A stretch of 64,000 bases of DNA from Bacteroidota bacterium (GCA_005787585.1 SYAL01000017.1:1-64000), one strand, 5' to 3'; counted from the first letter of the stretch, positions 53,516-63,764 are shown. The notes: generated by a model not told the origin, from the letters alone. Translations and numbers: made by a program.

Positions 53516-54121
53516 TTGGATATTCAAGAAAAAATATTAAAAACTGCTTTACATTTATTTTTTAAATACGGTATTAAACACGTAACAATGGATGATATTG
53601 CTAAAGAATTAAGTATATCAAAAAAAACTATTTATCAGTTTTATAAAGAAAAAGACGATTTAGTAACTCAATTGTTTGATTCCGAAATGAAACAACACGA
53701 GCATGATTTTCAAGAATTTAATAAATCTGCAACTGATCCTATTCACGAAATGATTCTTATTTCGAATAAAATGAAAACTTTTATGCAAAACATAAACCCT
53801 ATGTTTTTTATTGATCTTAAAAAATTTTATCCTACTGCTTTTAATCGTTTTCAATCTTTTAAACAAAACTTTGCATACAAGAATACTTTAAGTAATTTAA
53901 AAGTTGGAATGATTCAAGGGTATTATCGTTCTGATATTGAACCTGAATTTGTATCTCATTTCCGATTAAATCAAATAGATGTATTGATGTTTGGAAATTC
54001 TTTTTCTTTTGAAAAAGTTAGCTTTGCAAAATCATACGAATTAACCTTAGATATGTTTGTTTATGGTATTTGCACTTTAAAAGGCCATAAATTATTTGAT
54101 AATTATAAAAAATTAATTTAA
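53516..54121 (+). CDS. TetR/AcrR family transcriptional regulator
   Basis: 201 residues. The N-terminal helix-turn-helix is canonical: ILKTALHLFFKYGIKHVTMDDIAKELSISKKTIYQFYKEKDDLV (split here: helix 2 near 25-32, recognition helix near 36-45). The C-terminal domain is helical and unique to the subgroup. The TTG at 53516 is the start; there is no ATG in a good position. It precedes the TolC-adaptor-RND genes by 55 bases and probably represses them, as is usual for this layout. No operator palindrome was recognised with confidence. Drug or signal unknown. Confidence 0.92.
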   Translation: MDIQEKILKTALHLFFKYGIKHVTMDDIAKELSISKKTIYQFYKEKDDLVTQLFDSEMKQHEHDFQEFNKSATDPIHEMILISNKMKTFMQNINPMFFIDLKKFYPTAFNRFQSFKQNFAYKNTLSNLKVGMIQGYYRSDIEPEFVSHFRLNQIDVLMFGNSFSFEKVSFAKSYELTLDMFVYGICTLKGHKLFDNYKKLI

Positions 54122-54176
54122 ATATTTTTTTTTAATGCTCATTTTGTAAGATTCCATCGAAAAAAAATAAATTAAT

Positions 54177-55541
54177 ATGATAAATTTTAAACACTATACA
54201 ATATTCATAGCTCACTTTGTTTTATTAATTAAGTTAAATGCTCAAAAAATTAATACCAAAGTTTTTAGTTTGCAACAAGCCATCGATTTTTCTCTTAAAA
54301 ACAGTCCAAATTATTTAAATGCCGAATTAGATTTAAAAAACGCCAATTATCGACGAAAAGAAATTACTGGTATTGGCCTACCTCAGATAAATTCAAGCAT
54401 CGATTTAAAAGATTATATAGATATTCCAACTTCTTTATTACCCGCACAAATCTTTGGAGGTCCATTAGGCTCATATCTTCCAGTTAAATTTGGCACTAAA
54501 TATAATAGTACTGCAGGTTTTTCTGCTTCTCAATTAATTTTTAGTAGCGACTATATTTTTGGGTTAAAGGCTTCTCAAGAATTTATGAATTTATCTAAAA
54601 TTAACTTATCCCGAACTAAATCAGATTTAGTTGCTCAGGTTTCAAAAGCTTACTACAATGTAATTATAAATAATGAACGAATTAAATTATTAGAAGCTAA
54701 TATATTACGCTTAAAAAAGATTTTTGACGATACCAAAGCTTTTAATCAGCAGGGTTTTGCCGAGTTAATTGATGTAGAGAGATTAGAAGTTCAATACAAT
54801 AATTTGGTAACCGAAAAAGATAAAATCGTTAAATTAATTGGTTTGTCCGAAACAATGCTAAAATTTCAGATGGGATATAAGTTAAATGATTCTATTTTTT
54901 TATCCCAATCTCTTCCCGAAATTTCAGATCAGTTCGAAGAATTAAATGTTTCTAAAATTGATATATCTAAACGTCCCGAATACCAATTAATTCAATCTCA
55001 ACAATCTCTTTTTGATATTGATGTAAAAAGAATGAAATGGGGTTTCTTACCAACAATTGTGGCCTATGGAGCTTTACAATATAATGCTCAACGAACAAGG
55101 TTTAATTTATTAGATTTTGACCAAAATGATATTAATAAACAATGGTATCAAGTTTCATTAATTGGTTTTACTTTAAATATGCCAATTTTTTCGGGTATGC
55201 AAAGAATTAATAAATTAGAACAAGCAAAAATAGTTGCACTTAAAAATAAAAACACTCTAGTTAATCTGCAAATGGCTGCCGAATTTGAAGCAACAGCTGC
55301 CAGCATTTCATATAGCAACGCATATTCCAGTTTAATTATTCAAAGAAAAAATATGATTCTGGCCCAACATATTTACGATGTAGCACAAAAAAAATATCAA
55401 AGTGGAGTAGGTAGTAATTTAGAAATTGTTAATGCCGAAACCTCATTAAAAGAAGCTCAAACAAATTATTATAATGCAAGCTTCGATATGATTGTAGCAA
55501 AAATTGATTATCAAAAAGCAATAGGAACTTTAGTTAAATAA
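54177..55541 (+). CDS. TolC family outer membrane efflux protein
   Basis: Trimeric outer membrane channel of a tripartite pump. 454 residues with a signal peptide (ending LLIKLNAQ). Two OEP repeats of long helices, each starting with a typical segment (SLQQAIDFSLKNSPNYLNAELDLKNA and later IVALKNKNTLVNLQMAAEFEATAA), with QKKYQSGVGSNLEIVNAETSLKEAQTNY near the end being the most conserved part. It is the first pump gene after the TetR gene and lies 23 bases before the adaptor. Substrate unknown. Confidence 0.93.
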   Translation: MINFKHYTIFIAHFVLLIKLNAQKINTKVFSLQQAIDFSLKNSPNYLNAELDLKNANYRRKEITGIGLPQINSSIDLKDYIDIPTSLLPAQIFGGPLGSYLPVKFGTKYNSTAGFSASQLIFSSDYIFGLKASQEFMNLSKINLSRTKSDLVAQVSKAYYNVIINNERIKLLEANILRLKKIFDDTKAFNQQGFAELIDVERLEVQYNNLVTEKDKIVKLIGLSETMLKFQMGYKLNDSIFLSQSLPEISDQFEELNVSKIDISKRPEYQLIQSQQSLFDIDVKRMKWGFLPTIVAYGALQYNAQRTRFNLLDFDQNDINKQWYQVSLIGFTLNMPIFSGMQRINKLEQAKIVALKNKNTLVNLQMAAEFEATAASISYSNAYSSLIIQRKNMILAQHIYDVAQKKYQSGVGSNLEIVNAETSLKEAQTNYYNASFDMIVAKIDYQKAIGTLVK

Positions 55542-55564
55542 AATAATTTATAAAAAAAATTAAA

Positions 55565-56725
55565 ATGACATCAAATGATTTTAGCGTTTCTTTCGCCCCT
55601 GTTAAAAGTAATTATTTAAAAAATTTTACTATTCTATTTTTATTTATTGTTTCATTGTATTCTTGCAATAGCTCTATTGATAATAAAGCCAATCTTGAAA
55701 AACTAAAAAAGCAAAAAGTAGATTTAGAAACTAAAATAGCAGCCTTAGAAGAAGAATTAAAAAAATCAGATACAAGTTCTTTAAACGATAAAAAAACAGA
55801 AGTTTCTATAATGAGTCTTGTACCTCAAATTTTTAAAACTTTTATTGAGGTTCAAGGCAGGGTAGATGCCGAAGAGAGCGTTTCTCTGTCAAGTGAAATA
55901 CCAGGTACAATTATAAAAATTAATGTAAACCCTGGCGATAATGTTTTAAAAAATCAGGTTTTAGCAGAAACAGACACGCGAATTATTCAGCAACAATTAC
56001 AAGATTTAGAAACTAATTACGAACTAGCTAAAGAAGTTTTTTTTAAACAAGAAAATTTATGGACCGAAAAAATAGGCACCGAAATTCAATTTTTACAAGC
56101 CAAAACAAATAAAGAAAGTTTAGAGAAAAAAATATCCATGATTCAAGAGCAACTCAAAATGAGTAAAATTATATCGCCTATTAATGGAACCGTTGATGGC
56201 ATAAATATCAAAATAGGTCAGCCTGTTTTTCCAGGAATGGCAGCTATTAGTGTTGTTAATTTTAATAAATTAAAAGTCAAAGCAGAGGTAGCCGAAAGCT
56301 TCGTCTCTAAAATTAAAAATGGTAATGAAGTATTACTCATTTTTCCCGATATGAATGATTCTGTTTTTTCTAAAGTAACATACTCTTCTCGCACCATTAA
56401 TGCCCTAAGCCGCACTTTTGCCATTGAAGTGGCATTAAATTCTAATAAAGAATTTCAACCAAATATGGTAGCTAAATTAAAAATAAATGATTACAAATCT
56501 TCAGCGCCTCTGATAGTTATTCCAATTAAATTTATTCAAAAAACTACCAACGATAGTTTTGTAATGATTGCTGAAAATGGAAAAGTAGTTAATAAAAAAA
56601 TTAGTATAGCAAATCAATATAATGGAAATGCCGAAATAATATCAGGATTAAATAATGGCGATTTATTAATTACCGATGGATACGATTTAGTATTCGAGGG
56701 AGATAATATAATCATAAAAAAATAA
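55565..56725 (+). CDS. RND efflux periplasmic adaptor (HlyD/AcrA family), lipoprotein
   Basis: 386 residues linking TolC to the permease. N-terminal 24 polar residues precede a hydrophobic stretch and a lipobox-like SLYSC (Cys about 36). A coiled coil (about 45-65) is followed by the biotinyl-lipoyl domain with VDAEESVSLSSEIPGTIIKINVNPGDNV (about 95-122 split), a helical hairpin to about 200 and the second lipoyl half (ISPINGTVDGINIKIGQPV). C-terminal membrane-proximal domain ends in a beta strand (LVFEGDNIIIKK). Sits between TolC and the RND permease (59 bases), fitting one operon. Confidence 0.93.
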   Translation: MTSNDFSVSFAPVKSNYLKNFTILFLFIVSLYSCNSSIDNKANLEKLKKQKVDLETKIAALEEELKKSDTSSLNDKKTEVSIMSLVPQIFKTFIEVQGRVDAEESVSLSSEIPGTIIKINVNPGDNVLKNQVLAETDTRIIQQQLQDLETNYELAKEVFFKQENLWTEKIGTEIQFLQAKTNKESLEKKISMIQEQLKMSKIISPINGTVDGINIKIGQPVFPGMAAISVVNFNKLKVKAEVAESFVSKIKNGNEVLLIFPDMNDSVFSKVTYSSRTINALSRTFAIEVALNSNKEFQPNMVAKLKINDYKSSAPLIVIPIKFIQKTTNDSFVMIAENGKVVNKKISIANQYNGNAEIISGLNNGDLLITDGYDLVFEGDNIIIKK

Positions 56726-56784
56726 ATTACTTTTTGATTAGTAATTAGTGTCAATTATTAATTAAATATTTGAAATAAACATTT

Positions 56785-58278
56785 ATGTTAGAAAAATTTA
56801 AAGAATTTAAACCTTCTAGTTGGGCTATAGAAAATAAATTAACTGTTTATTTAATTACTATTTTTATTGCTATTGCTGGTATTATGGCATACAATTCTTT
56901 GCCTAAAGAAAATTTCCCAGATATTACCGTTCCAACCATATACATTAGTACTGTCAATGGGGGCAATTCTCCCACCAACATCGAAAATACAATTACTAAA
57001 CCAATTGAAAAAAGATTAAAATCTATTTCGGGTATAAAAAAATTTAATAGCACTTCTTTACAAGATGTATCGGTAATTATAGTTGAGTTCCGAACCGATA
57101 TTAAGACTGATTTAGCTAAACAAAAAGTTAAAGATGCAGTAGACGAAGCTCGTTCCGATATGCCCCAAGTTCTCACTCGTGAGCCTGTGATAAAAGAAAT
57201 TGCTTTTTCAGAAATACCCATAATGTACATTAATATTTCTGGTAACTATGATTTAAAACAATTAAAAAAATATGCCGAAAATTTGCAGGAAGGCCTTGAA
57301 GGTTTAAAAGAAATTAATGAAGCTAAAATTGTTGGCGGACTCGATCGAGAAATTCAAGTTAACATTGACGTTTATAAACTACAAGCCGCCCAATTAACTT
57401 TGGGCGATATTCAAAGGGCAATTGGCCAAGAAAATTTATCAATCACCGGAGGTAATGTGCCTATTAATGGAATGAAACCAACCATTAATATAAAAAGTGA
57501 ATTTAAAAATCCAACTGAAATTGAAAATATTATTGTAACCTCTGCCGTTGGCGCTAAGTTATTTTTAAAAGATGTGGCTGAGGTAAAAGATGGCTTCAAA
57601 GAAAAAGAAAGCTACTCCAGTTCAAAAGGAAAAAATGTAATCACCCTCAATATAATTAAAAGATCTGGCGAAAATTTAATTGCTGCTGCCGATAAAATAA
57701 AAACTGTCATTGCCGAAATGAAAAAGAATGATTTTCCGAAAGGTATAGAAATTAATATTAGCGGCGATCAAAGTGCTCAAACTAAAACAACCCTTCAAGA
57801 TTTAATTAATACCATTATTATTGGCTTTATTTTAGTTACCATCGTACTCATGTTTTTTATGGGCGTTACCAATGCCTTGTTCGTGGCTTTATCTGTTCCC
57901 CTCTCTATGTTTATTGCTTTTTTATTAATGCCTGGTATTGGTTTTACTTTTAATATGATTGTACTTTTTGCTTTTTTATTAGCTCTTGGCATTGTTGTTG
58001 ATGATGCTATTGTTGTTATTGAAAATACTCATCGATTGTTTGCAAATGGTAAGCGTGATATTAAAACTGCGGCTAAAATGGCCGCAGGCGAAGTATTTTT
58101 ACCTGTACTTACCGGAACAGTAACTACCTTAGCTCCTTTTATACCTCTGGCATTTTGGACAGGCATTATTGGCAAATTCATGTATTTTTTACCCATTACT
58201 TTAATTATTTCTTTAGTCGCTTCTTTATTTGTGGCCTATATTATAAATCCTGTATTTGCAGTCGATTTTATGAAATAA
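56785..58278 (+). CDS. RND efflux permease, N-terminal half (ends at in-frame TAA)
   Basis: 497 residues of an AcrB-like pump, ending at TAA 58276-58278. Helix 1 (about 15-36), first porter part (40-330), then helices 2-6 (about 340-490) with the proton-relay Asp pair in LGIVVDDAIVVIENTHR (about 402-418). Typical permeases of this phylum are about 1,150 residues. The next frame, 58327-60249, is in the same reading frame and holds the missing half. Only one stop codon and 16 more codons separate them. The break lies between transmembrane helices 6 and 7. Either a nonsense mutation (for example AAA to TAA) or a real two-chain form. Part of the TetR-TolC-adaptor operon. Confidence 0.9.
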   Translation: MLEKFKEFKPSSWAIENKLTVYLITIFIAIAGIMAYNSLPKENFPDITVPTIYISTVNGGNSPTNIENTITKPIEKRLKSISGIKKFNSTSLQDVSVIIVEFRTDIKTDLAKQKVKDAVDEARSDMPQVLTREPVIKEIAFSEIPIMYINISGNYDLKQLKKYAENLQEGLEGLKEINEAKIVGGLDREIQVNIDVYKLQAAQLTLGDIQRAIGQENLSITGGNVPINGMKPTINIKSEFKNPTEIENIIVTSAVGAKLFLKDVAEVKDGFKEKESYSSSKGKNVITLNIIKRSGENLIAAADKIKTVIAEMKKNDFPKGIEINISGDQSAQTKTTLQDLINTIIIGFILVTIVLMFFMGVTNALFVALSVPLSMFIAFLLMPGIGFTFNMIVLFAFLLALGIVVDDAIVVIENTHRLFANGKRDIKTAAKMAAGEVFLPVLTGTVTTLAPFIPLAFWTGIIGKFMYFLPITLIISLVASLFVAYIINPVFAVDFMK

Positions 58279-58326
58279 CACGATGATGAAGCAAAAAATT
58301 ATGGTAAAATAAATAAAAAAGGTAAA

Positions 58327-60249
58327 ATGCAATTACTACTTTACGGAGTTCTTGCAGCAACTGCTTATGCTAGCGGCCATGTTGGTGTAGGTAATTTTAT
58401 TATTTTTCTCGGTCTCTTTTTAATTTTACACCGTTTTTGGCTTTATAAAGTAATTAATTCATGGCAATTTAAAGTTTGGCCTGCATTAGTTAACAGATAC
58501 GTTAAAGTGCTTAAATGGTGCCTTATTAAACCCTGGCGACCAGTAATTTACGTTATTTTGTTATTTATTTTTTCTATCGTTTTTTTTGTAGCTCGTGGCC
58601 CTAAAGTGGTGTTTTTTCCGCAAGGAGACCCAAATAATATTTATGTTTATCTTAAATTACCAGAAGGCACCGATCCCTATATTACCAATACTATTATGCG
58701 CCAAGTAGAAAATAAAGTAAACAGCGTTATTGGTAAAAATAATCCAATTGTCGAATCTATGATTAGTAATGTTACCATTGGGGTAACCGATCCAAGAGAT
58801 GGAGACCAAAATGCATATCCCAATAAAGGCAAAATCGCCATCGCTTTTGTGGAATACGAAAAACGAAATGGCCTATCTACAACAGATTATTTAACCAAAT
58901 TACAATCTTTAAATTGGCAAATTCCTGGGGCCGAAATAACCGTAAATCAAGAGCAAAATGGCCCACCACAAGCTAAACCAATTAGTATCGAAGTTTCTGG
59001 CGACGAATTTGACGAGCTTGTCAATAGTGCCAATCTTGTTAAAAAATTTATTCAAGATGCTAAAATAGATGGACTTGATAATCTAAAATCAGATTTTGTA
59101 GGAAATAAACCCGAAATTATTTTTGATATAGATCGCGAAAGAACCCAGCGAGAAGGTTTATCTACTTATCAATTAGCTATGGAAATTCGCGGTGCTGTTT
59201 ATGGCATTGAGGCAACTAAATTTAGAGATGTTGATGATGAATACCCCGTGCAGTTACGTTACAAGTTAGATCAACGTTCAGATATTGAAACTATTCGCAA
59301 TTTAAAAATTACTTACCGAGATATGAATATGGGTGGCATAGTAAGAACTGTTCCAATTTCTGCCGTTTGCAATATACGTTATGATAATACTTATGCGAGT
59401 ATCAAACGTAAAAATAACACTCGTTTAATTACGCTTTCTTCTGATGTTAAACAAGGCTACAACGCCAATGAGGTGGCTGAAAAAATTCAAAAGCTAGTCC
59501 TATCTTTTAAACCAGTAGGTAATGTAAATATTAAGTTTGGCGGGCAGGCCGAAGATCAAAAAGAAACCATGAGTTTTTTAAGTGGAGCAATGTTAAGTGC
59601 AATAGGCATTATGCTTTTGGTTTTAGTTGGTTTATTTAATTCTTTAGGTAAAACTATCATTATATTATCCGAAATTTTATTTAGTATTATAGGCGTGTTA
59701 TTAGGCGTTGGTTTATTTAAAATGGAAATGAGTATTGTAATGACTGGTGTCGGAATTATTGCCTTAGGAGGCATTGTTGTTAGAAACGGTATTTTGCTAG
59801 TTGAGTTTGCAGAGTTTGCTCGCTCAGGAGGGATGAGCTTATATGAAGCAACTGTTGAGGCTGGTCGCACTCGAATGACCCCTGTAATATTAACAGCAAT
59901 TGCCGCTGTTTTAGGATTAATTCCCTTAGCAGTGGGTTTAAATATTAATTTCGAATCTTTATTTACAAACTTTAACCCTCATATTTTCTTTGGAGGGGAT
60001 AGTGTTGTATTTTGGGGGCCTTTGAGCTGGACTATGATTTTTGGATTATTATTTGCTACGGCCTTAACTTTACTTTTAATTCCTTCGATGTATCTTATAA
60101 CAGAGAGATTAAAGCGAAAATCTAATATTATTTTAAATCATTTCGATTTCCCTAATGTAGCCATGTATATACCTTTTTTAATTTTAATTTTTAAAATTAT
60201 TTTGTTCATTAAGGGTAAAAAACTCAATTATGGCAATTTAGATGTCTAA
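58327..60249 (+). CDS. RND efflux permease, C-terminal half
   Basis: 640 residues continuing the permease in the same frame as 56785-58278. It has helices 7 and 8 (about 5-35 and 70-93), the second porter part (GPKVVFFPQGDPNNIYVYLKLPEGTD at about 94-119, split for quoting), and helices 9-12 with VGIIALGGIVVRNGILLVEFAEFA (about 480-503). The ATG at 58327 has an A-rich leader (AAAAAAGG), the style used for starts here, so reinitiation after the TAA is possible. The 16 codons in between (HDDEAKNYGKINKKGK) look like normal linker. Together with the first half the product would be about 1,154 residues. Confidence 0.88.
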   Translation: MQLLLYGVLAATAYASGHVGVGNFIIFLGLFLILHRFWLYKVINSWQFKVWPALVNRYVKVLKWCLIKPWRPVIYVILLFIFSIVFFVARGPKVVFFPQGDPNNIYVYLKLPEGTDPYITNTIMRQVENKVNSVIGKNNPIVESMISNVTIGVTDPRDGDQNAYPNKGKIAIAFVEYEKRNGLSTTDYLTKLQSLNWQIPGAEITVNQEQNGPPQAKPISIEVSGDEFDELVNSANLVKKFIQDAKIDGLDNLKSDFVGNKPEIIFDIDRERTQREGLSTYQLAMEIRGAVYGIEATKFRDVDDEYPVQLRYKLDQRSDIETIRNLKITYRDMNMGGIVRTVPISAVCNIRYDNTYASIKRKNNTRLITLSSDVKQGYNANEVAEKIQKLVLSFKPVGNVNIKFGGQAEDQKETMSFLSGAMLSAIGIMLLVLVGLFNSLGKTIIILSEILFSIIGVLLGVGLFKMEMSIVMTGVGIIALGGIVVRNGILLVEFAEFARSGGMSLYEATVEAGRTRMTPVILTAIAAVLGLIPLAVGLNINFESLFTNFNPHIFFGGDSVVFWGPLSWTMIFGLLFATALTLLLIPSMYLITERLKRKSNIILNHFDFPNVAMYIPFLILIFKIILFIKGKKLNYGNLDV

Positions 60250-60453
60250 GTTAAAATATTATCGCTTTATTTAATAAAGCAGAATAAGGAATATATTTAC
60301 CAATAAATTACATTTTTTTGTTTAAAAATTTTTTTTATTAATTTGTTGTTAATTTAAAATTATTGTTTTATCATTGTAATAAAAATTAATTGATGCAATA
60401 AATTTAGTAAAATTCTTTGTTAAAAAAATCAAAATTAATAACACTACCATCAT

Positions 60454-63400
60454 ATGAAAAAAAATCTACCTAAAAACTTAATTAAAAAAACTGCCTTAGT
60501 TGCTGTCTTTTTTATTTTTGCATGCTTTTTTAATAATGTAAAAGCACAATATTGTTTGGCTCCTGCTTCAAACGTACAAATTTTTCCTACAACCACTTCT
60601 CAAACAACTGCAATTTACAATTCAGGTTCAAGAGCTTTTAATTTTAATGCTACCGCTGGTTGCTCTTATTATTTTGCTACTTGTGGTTTAGCTGGTGGTG
60701 CTGATACATATATACGTGTATACAGTCAAGCTTTTGGCGGTTCAGTTTTAGCTGGTTATGATGATAATTGTGGTGCAGAATCTCAAGGAACATGGGTTTG
60801 TCCCACAACAGGTGCCTATTCAGTTTTATTAACTAATTATTCGTGTGCGAGTTTAAATCAAAATACAAGAATGACTTATTCAAGCAATTGCGTTCAAACC
60901 CCCTGCTCTGCTCTGATTTATGGTAGTTCTAGTGCTACCTCTTCCTTTGACGAAGAAATTTTTAATGTAACCTTTGGTACTTTAAATAATACAAGTAATT
61001 GTGCATCTACTGCTCCTGGTCCAGGTTCAGTAAATAGAATGTATAGCAACTACACTGGTGCTGTTGCAGCACCAGCTGTTAATATTGGTTCTACTATTAA
61101 CTATGGTGTTACTGTAGGTACTTGTAATGGTTGGTATGGTGTTCAAACAAAAATTTATATCGATTATAATCAAGATGGTTTATTTACTGGCGCAAACGAA
61201 AACGTTGCTACCATTGCATCATCCAATAACGTAGCCAATACCGGCAATATAATTATACCTGCCGGTGCAACTCCTGGTATTACTAGAATGAGAGTTGTTG
61301 CAGTTGAAGGAACTGTGCCTGGGCCGACTGGTAATTATACTTGGGGTGAAACCGAAGACTATTGTATTAATATTGTTGCTGGTAACCCTTGTAGTGGTGT
61401 TCCTGCTGCATTAACCCCTTCTATTTCATCACCTCAGGGCTGCCCTAATGTTGCTTTTACTTTAAATACAACAAGTTTGTCTGCCTTTACAGGTCTATCT
61501 TATCAATGGCAATCTTCTCCAAACAACAATGGCCCTTGGGCTAATGTAGGTGGTGCGGGAGCATTATTAAATACTTCTACAACTACTACAACATATTATC
61601 AATTGGTGAGTACTTGTGCAAATGGTGGGCTTACAGCTTCCACCTCAGTGGTTTCATTTTCTCCATTGGTTAACCCTTGTGCTTGTAATCCATATGCACC
61701 ATCTATAGCTGGTATAGCTGGCGACGAAGAAATCTTAACAGTTTCAGTTGGAACCATGACTAATATTAGTACTTGTGTTTCTGTTGGGCCTGGACCTGGT
61801 TCAATTGCTCAGCGATATGCTAATTATACCTATTTTGTAGCAGCTCCCTCTGTTTGTACTGGACAGGTTCCTTTTTCAGTCACATTGGGTACTTGTGGTG
61901 GTTGGTACGGTGTTGGGATGAATATATACGTAGATATTAATCAAAATGGTAATTTTACTGATCCAGGTGAAATGGTTTATTCTAATGGTGCAACTGTTAA
62001 TGGAGTTAATTCAGGATTTTTAAATATTCCAAATACAGCAAGTGTTGGAGTGACACGAATGAGAGTTGTTGCAGTAGAAGGTTCTGTACCTGGTCCTGCA
62101 AATCCATATAATTGGGGTGAGACTGAAGATTATTGTATTAATATCTTACCAGCCCCATCTGTTACAATTACAGGAGGTGGAAATATCATTTGTGGTAACA
62201 CTATTACACTTACTCCTGTTGGAGCCACAAGTTATACTTATAATAGTTTAAGTGGCCCTTCTTTTACTGTTCCACTTCCACCATATACTCAAACATACAC
62301 ACCTCTTGCCAATACCGTATACACTGTTCTTGGTACTGGTGCTAATGGTTGTGTTTCTGTTAACCAGGTTAGCGTTTCTGTTATTTCAGGAACAAATATG
62401 GTAATTACTCCTTCAACAGCAACTGCTTGTCCTAATTCTCCATTTACTTTTACTGCATCAGGTTCTGTAACTTATTCTTGGTCTAACAATACCTACACCA
62501 ATACAGCAAATATTATTGCATCTGGCCCTCTATCAAGTATAATATGCAGTGTAGTAGGTACAAATTCAATTGGCTGTTCATCTTCTCAAACTGCTACATT
62601 ATATGCTTATGGATTGCCGACTGTAGCTGTTACACCTACACTGGTAACTGTATGTGCATTATCTCCAGTTACGTTTACAGCATCTGGTGCATTAACATAT
62701 ACTTGGGCTAATAATAATACAGGTTCTACATCTGCATTCACCCCATCAGCACCCACTCAATTTTCTGTTCTCGGATCTGATGCAAATGGTTGCAGTTCAT
62801 CTGCGAGTGCTATTGTTTTAACTGATCCAGCCCCTTCAATTTCAATCACAGCCAGTTCTCTTTTAGTTTGTAACTCAACTTCGTTAACATTAACTGGTTC
62901 AGGTGCCAATTCATACACTTGGAGTGTAGGTGGAAATAATCTTAATACAATAGTTACGCCAACAGCTTCAACTACTTATACTTTATTCGGTACGGGGGCT
63001 AATAATTGTGTAGGATCCAATACAATCATAATTTCAACAAACCCTATCCCAATTATAGTAATAACACCTCCCTCAGCATCAATTTGTTTGGGTGGCTCAT
63101 CAAGTTTTTCGGTAACTGGTGCTATTTCTTACACTTGGAGCAATGGAAGTACTAATAACACTCAAATCTTTTCTCCAAATTCAACTACAGTTTATTCTGT
63201 AATTGCGGAAGACACATTAGGATGTATTGGTAATGCAACATTATCTATTATTGTTAATCCTTTACCAGTAATTACGATTAATCCTGCGGCTCCAGAAATT
63301 TGCAGAGGTGATATAGCAACCATTACACCAAATGGAGCAACCACCTATACTTGGATGCCAGGAAATATTGTTGCTAATAGCTTTACAGTTTCTCCTTTAT

Positions 63401-63744
63401 CAACTGGGTTTTACTCTGTGACTGGTACAAACAGCAACTCTTGTGTAAACAACCTATCATTTTTGATTAAAGTAAATAGTTGTACTGGAATAGAAGCTAA
63501 TACTAATGGACTCCAAAATACTTTTATTTTCCCAAATCCAACCAAAGGTTTGTTTACCGCTAAATTTGAATTTGATGGCGAGAAAACAATAAGTGTATTA
63601 GATGGTTTAGGTAAATTAATAGTGAAGTCAACAACACAAAATACTTCTGAAACATTTAACTTAAATGGATATGCAAAAGGTATTTATATTGTTAAAATAG
63701 ATACTAAATTGGGTTCAGCTAACTATAAATTGGTTATTGAATAA
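60454..63744 (+). CDS. Secreted adhesin-like protein with GEVED domains, Ig-like repeats and a type IX sorting domain
   Basis: 1096 residues. Signal peptide 1-31 (VFFIFACFFNNVKAQ). A Cys-rich module covers about 32-150. Two GEVED domains lie at about 164-300 and 421-556, both ending in GETEDYCINI. Six repeats of 72-80 residues follow, starting near 568, 648, 723, 796, 868 and 941, each with a Cys near the start and a TYTW/TYSW-like core strand. The C-terminal 75 residues (from IFPNPTKG at about 1022) are a type A sorting domain for the type IX secretion system, with a YAKGIYIVKI motif. It is richer in G+C, Thr, Ser and Gly than its neighbours. It should be released to or anchored on the cell surface. 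Ligand unknown. Terminator at 63765-63797. Confidence 0.92.
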   Translation: MKKNLPKNLIKKTALVAVFFIFACFFNNVKAQYCLAPASNVQIFPTTTSQTTAIYNSGSRAFNFNATAGCSYYFATCGLAGGADTYIRVYSQAFGGSVLAGYDDNCGAESQGTWVCPTTGAYSVLLTNYSCASLNQNTRMTYSSNCVQTPCSALIYGSSSATSSFDEEIFNVTFGTLNNTSNCASTAPGPGSVNRMYSNYTGAVAAPAVNIGSTINYGVTVGTCNGWYGVQTKIYIDYNQDGLFTGANENVATIASSNNVANTGNIIIPAGATPGITRMRVVAVEGTVPGPTGNYTWGETEDYCINIVAGNPCSGVPAALTPSISSPQGCPNVAFTLNTTSLSAFTGLSYQWQSSPNNNGPWANVGGAGALLNTSTTTTTYYQLVSTCANGGLTASTSVVSFSPLVNPCACNPYAPSIAGIAGDEEILTVSVGTMTNISTCVSVGPGPGSIAQRYANYTYFVAAPSVCTGQVPFSVTLGTCGGWYGVGMNIYVDINQNGNFTDPGEMVYSNGATVNGVNSGFLNIPNTASVGVTRMRVVAVEGSVPGPANPYNWGETEDYCINILPAPSVTITGGGNIICGNTITLTPVGATSYTYNSLSGPSFTVPLPPYTQTYTPLANTVYTVLGTGANGCVSVNQVSVSVISGTNMVITPSTATACPNSPFTFTASGSVTYSWSNNTYTNTANIIASGPLSSIICSVVGTNSIGCSSSQTATLYAYGLPTVAVTPTLVTVCALSPVTFTASGALTYTWANNNTGSTSAFTPSAPTQFSVLGSDANGCSSSASAIVLTDPAPSISITASSLLVCNSTSLTLTGSGANSYTWSVGGNNLNTIVTPTASTTYTLFGTGANNCVGSNTIIISTNPIPIIVITPPSASICLGGSSSFSVTGAISYTWSNGSTNNTQIFSPNSTTVYSVIAEDTLGCIGNATLSIIVNPLPVITINPAAPEICRGDIATITPNGATTYTWMPGNIVANSFTVSPLSTGFYSVTGTNSNSCVNNLSFLIKVNSCTGIEANTNGLQNTFIFPNPTKGLFTAKFEFDGEKTISVLDGLGKLIVKSTTQNTSETFNLNGYAKGIYIVKIDTKLGSANYKLVIE

Positions 63745-63764
63745 TTTTAGTTATTAATTAAATT

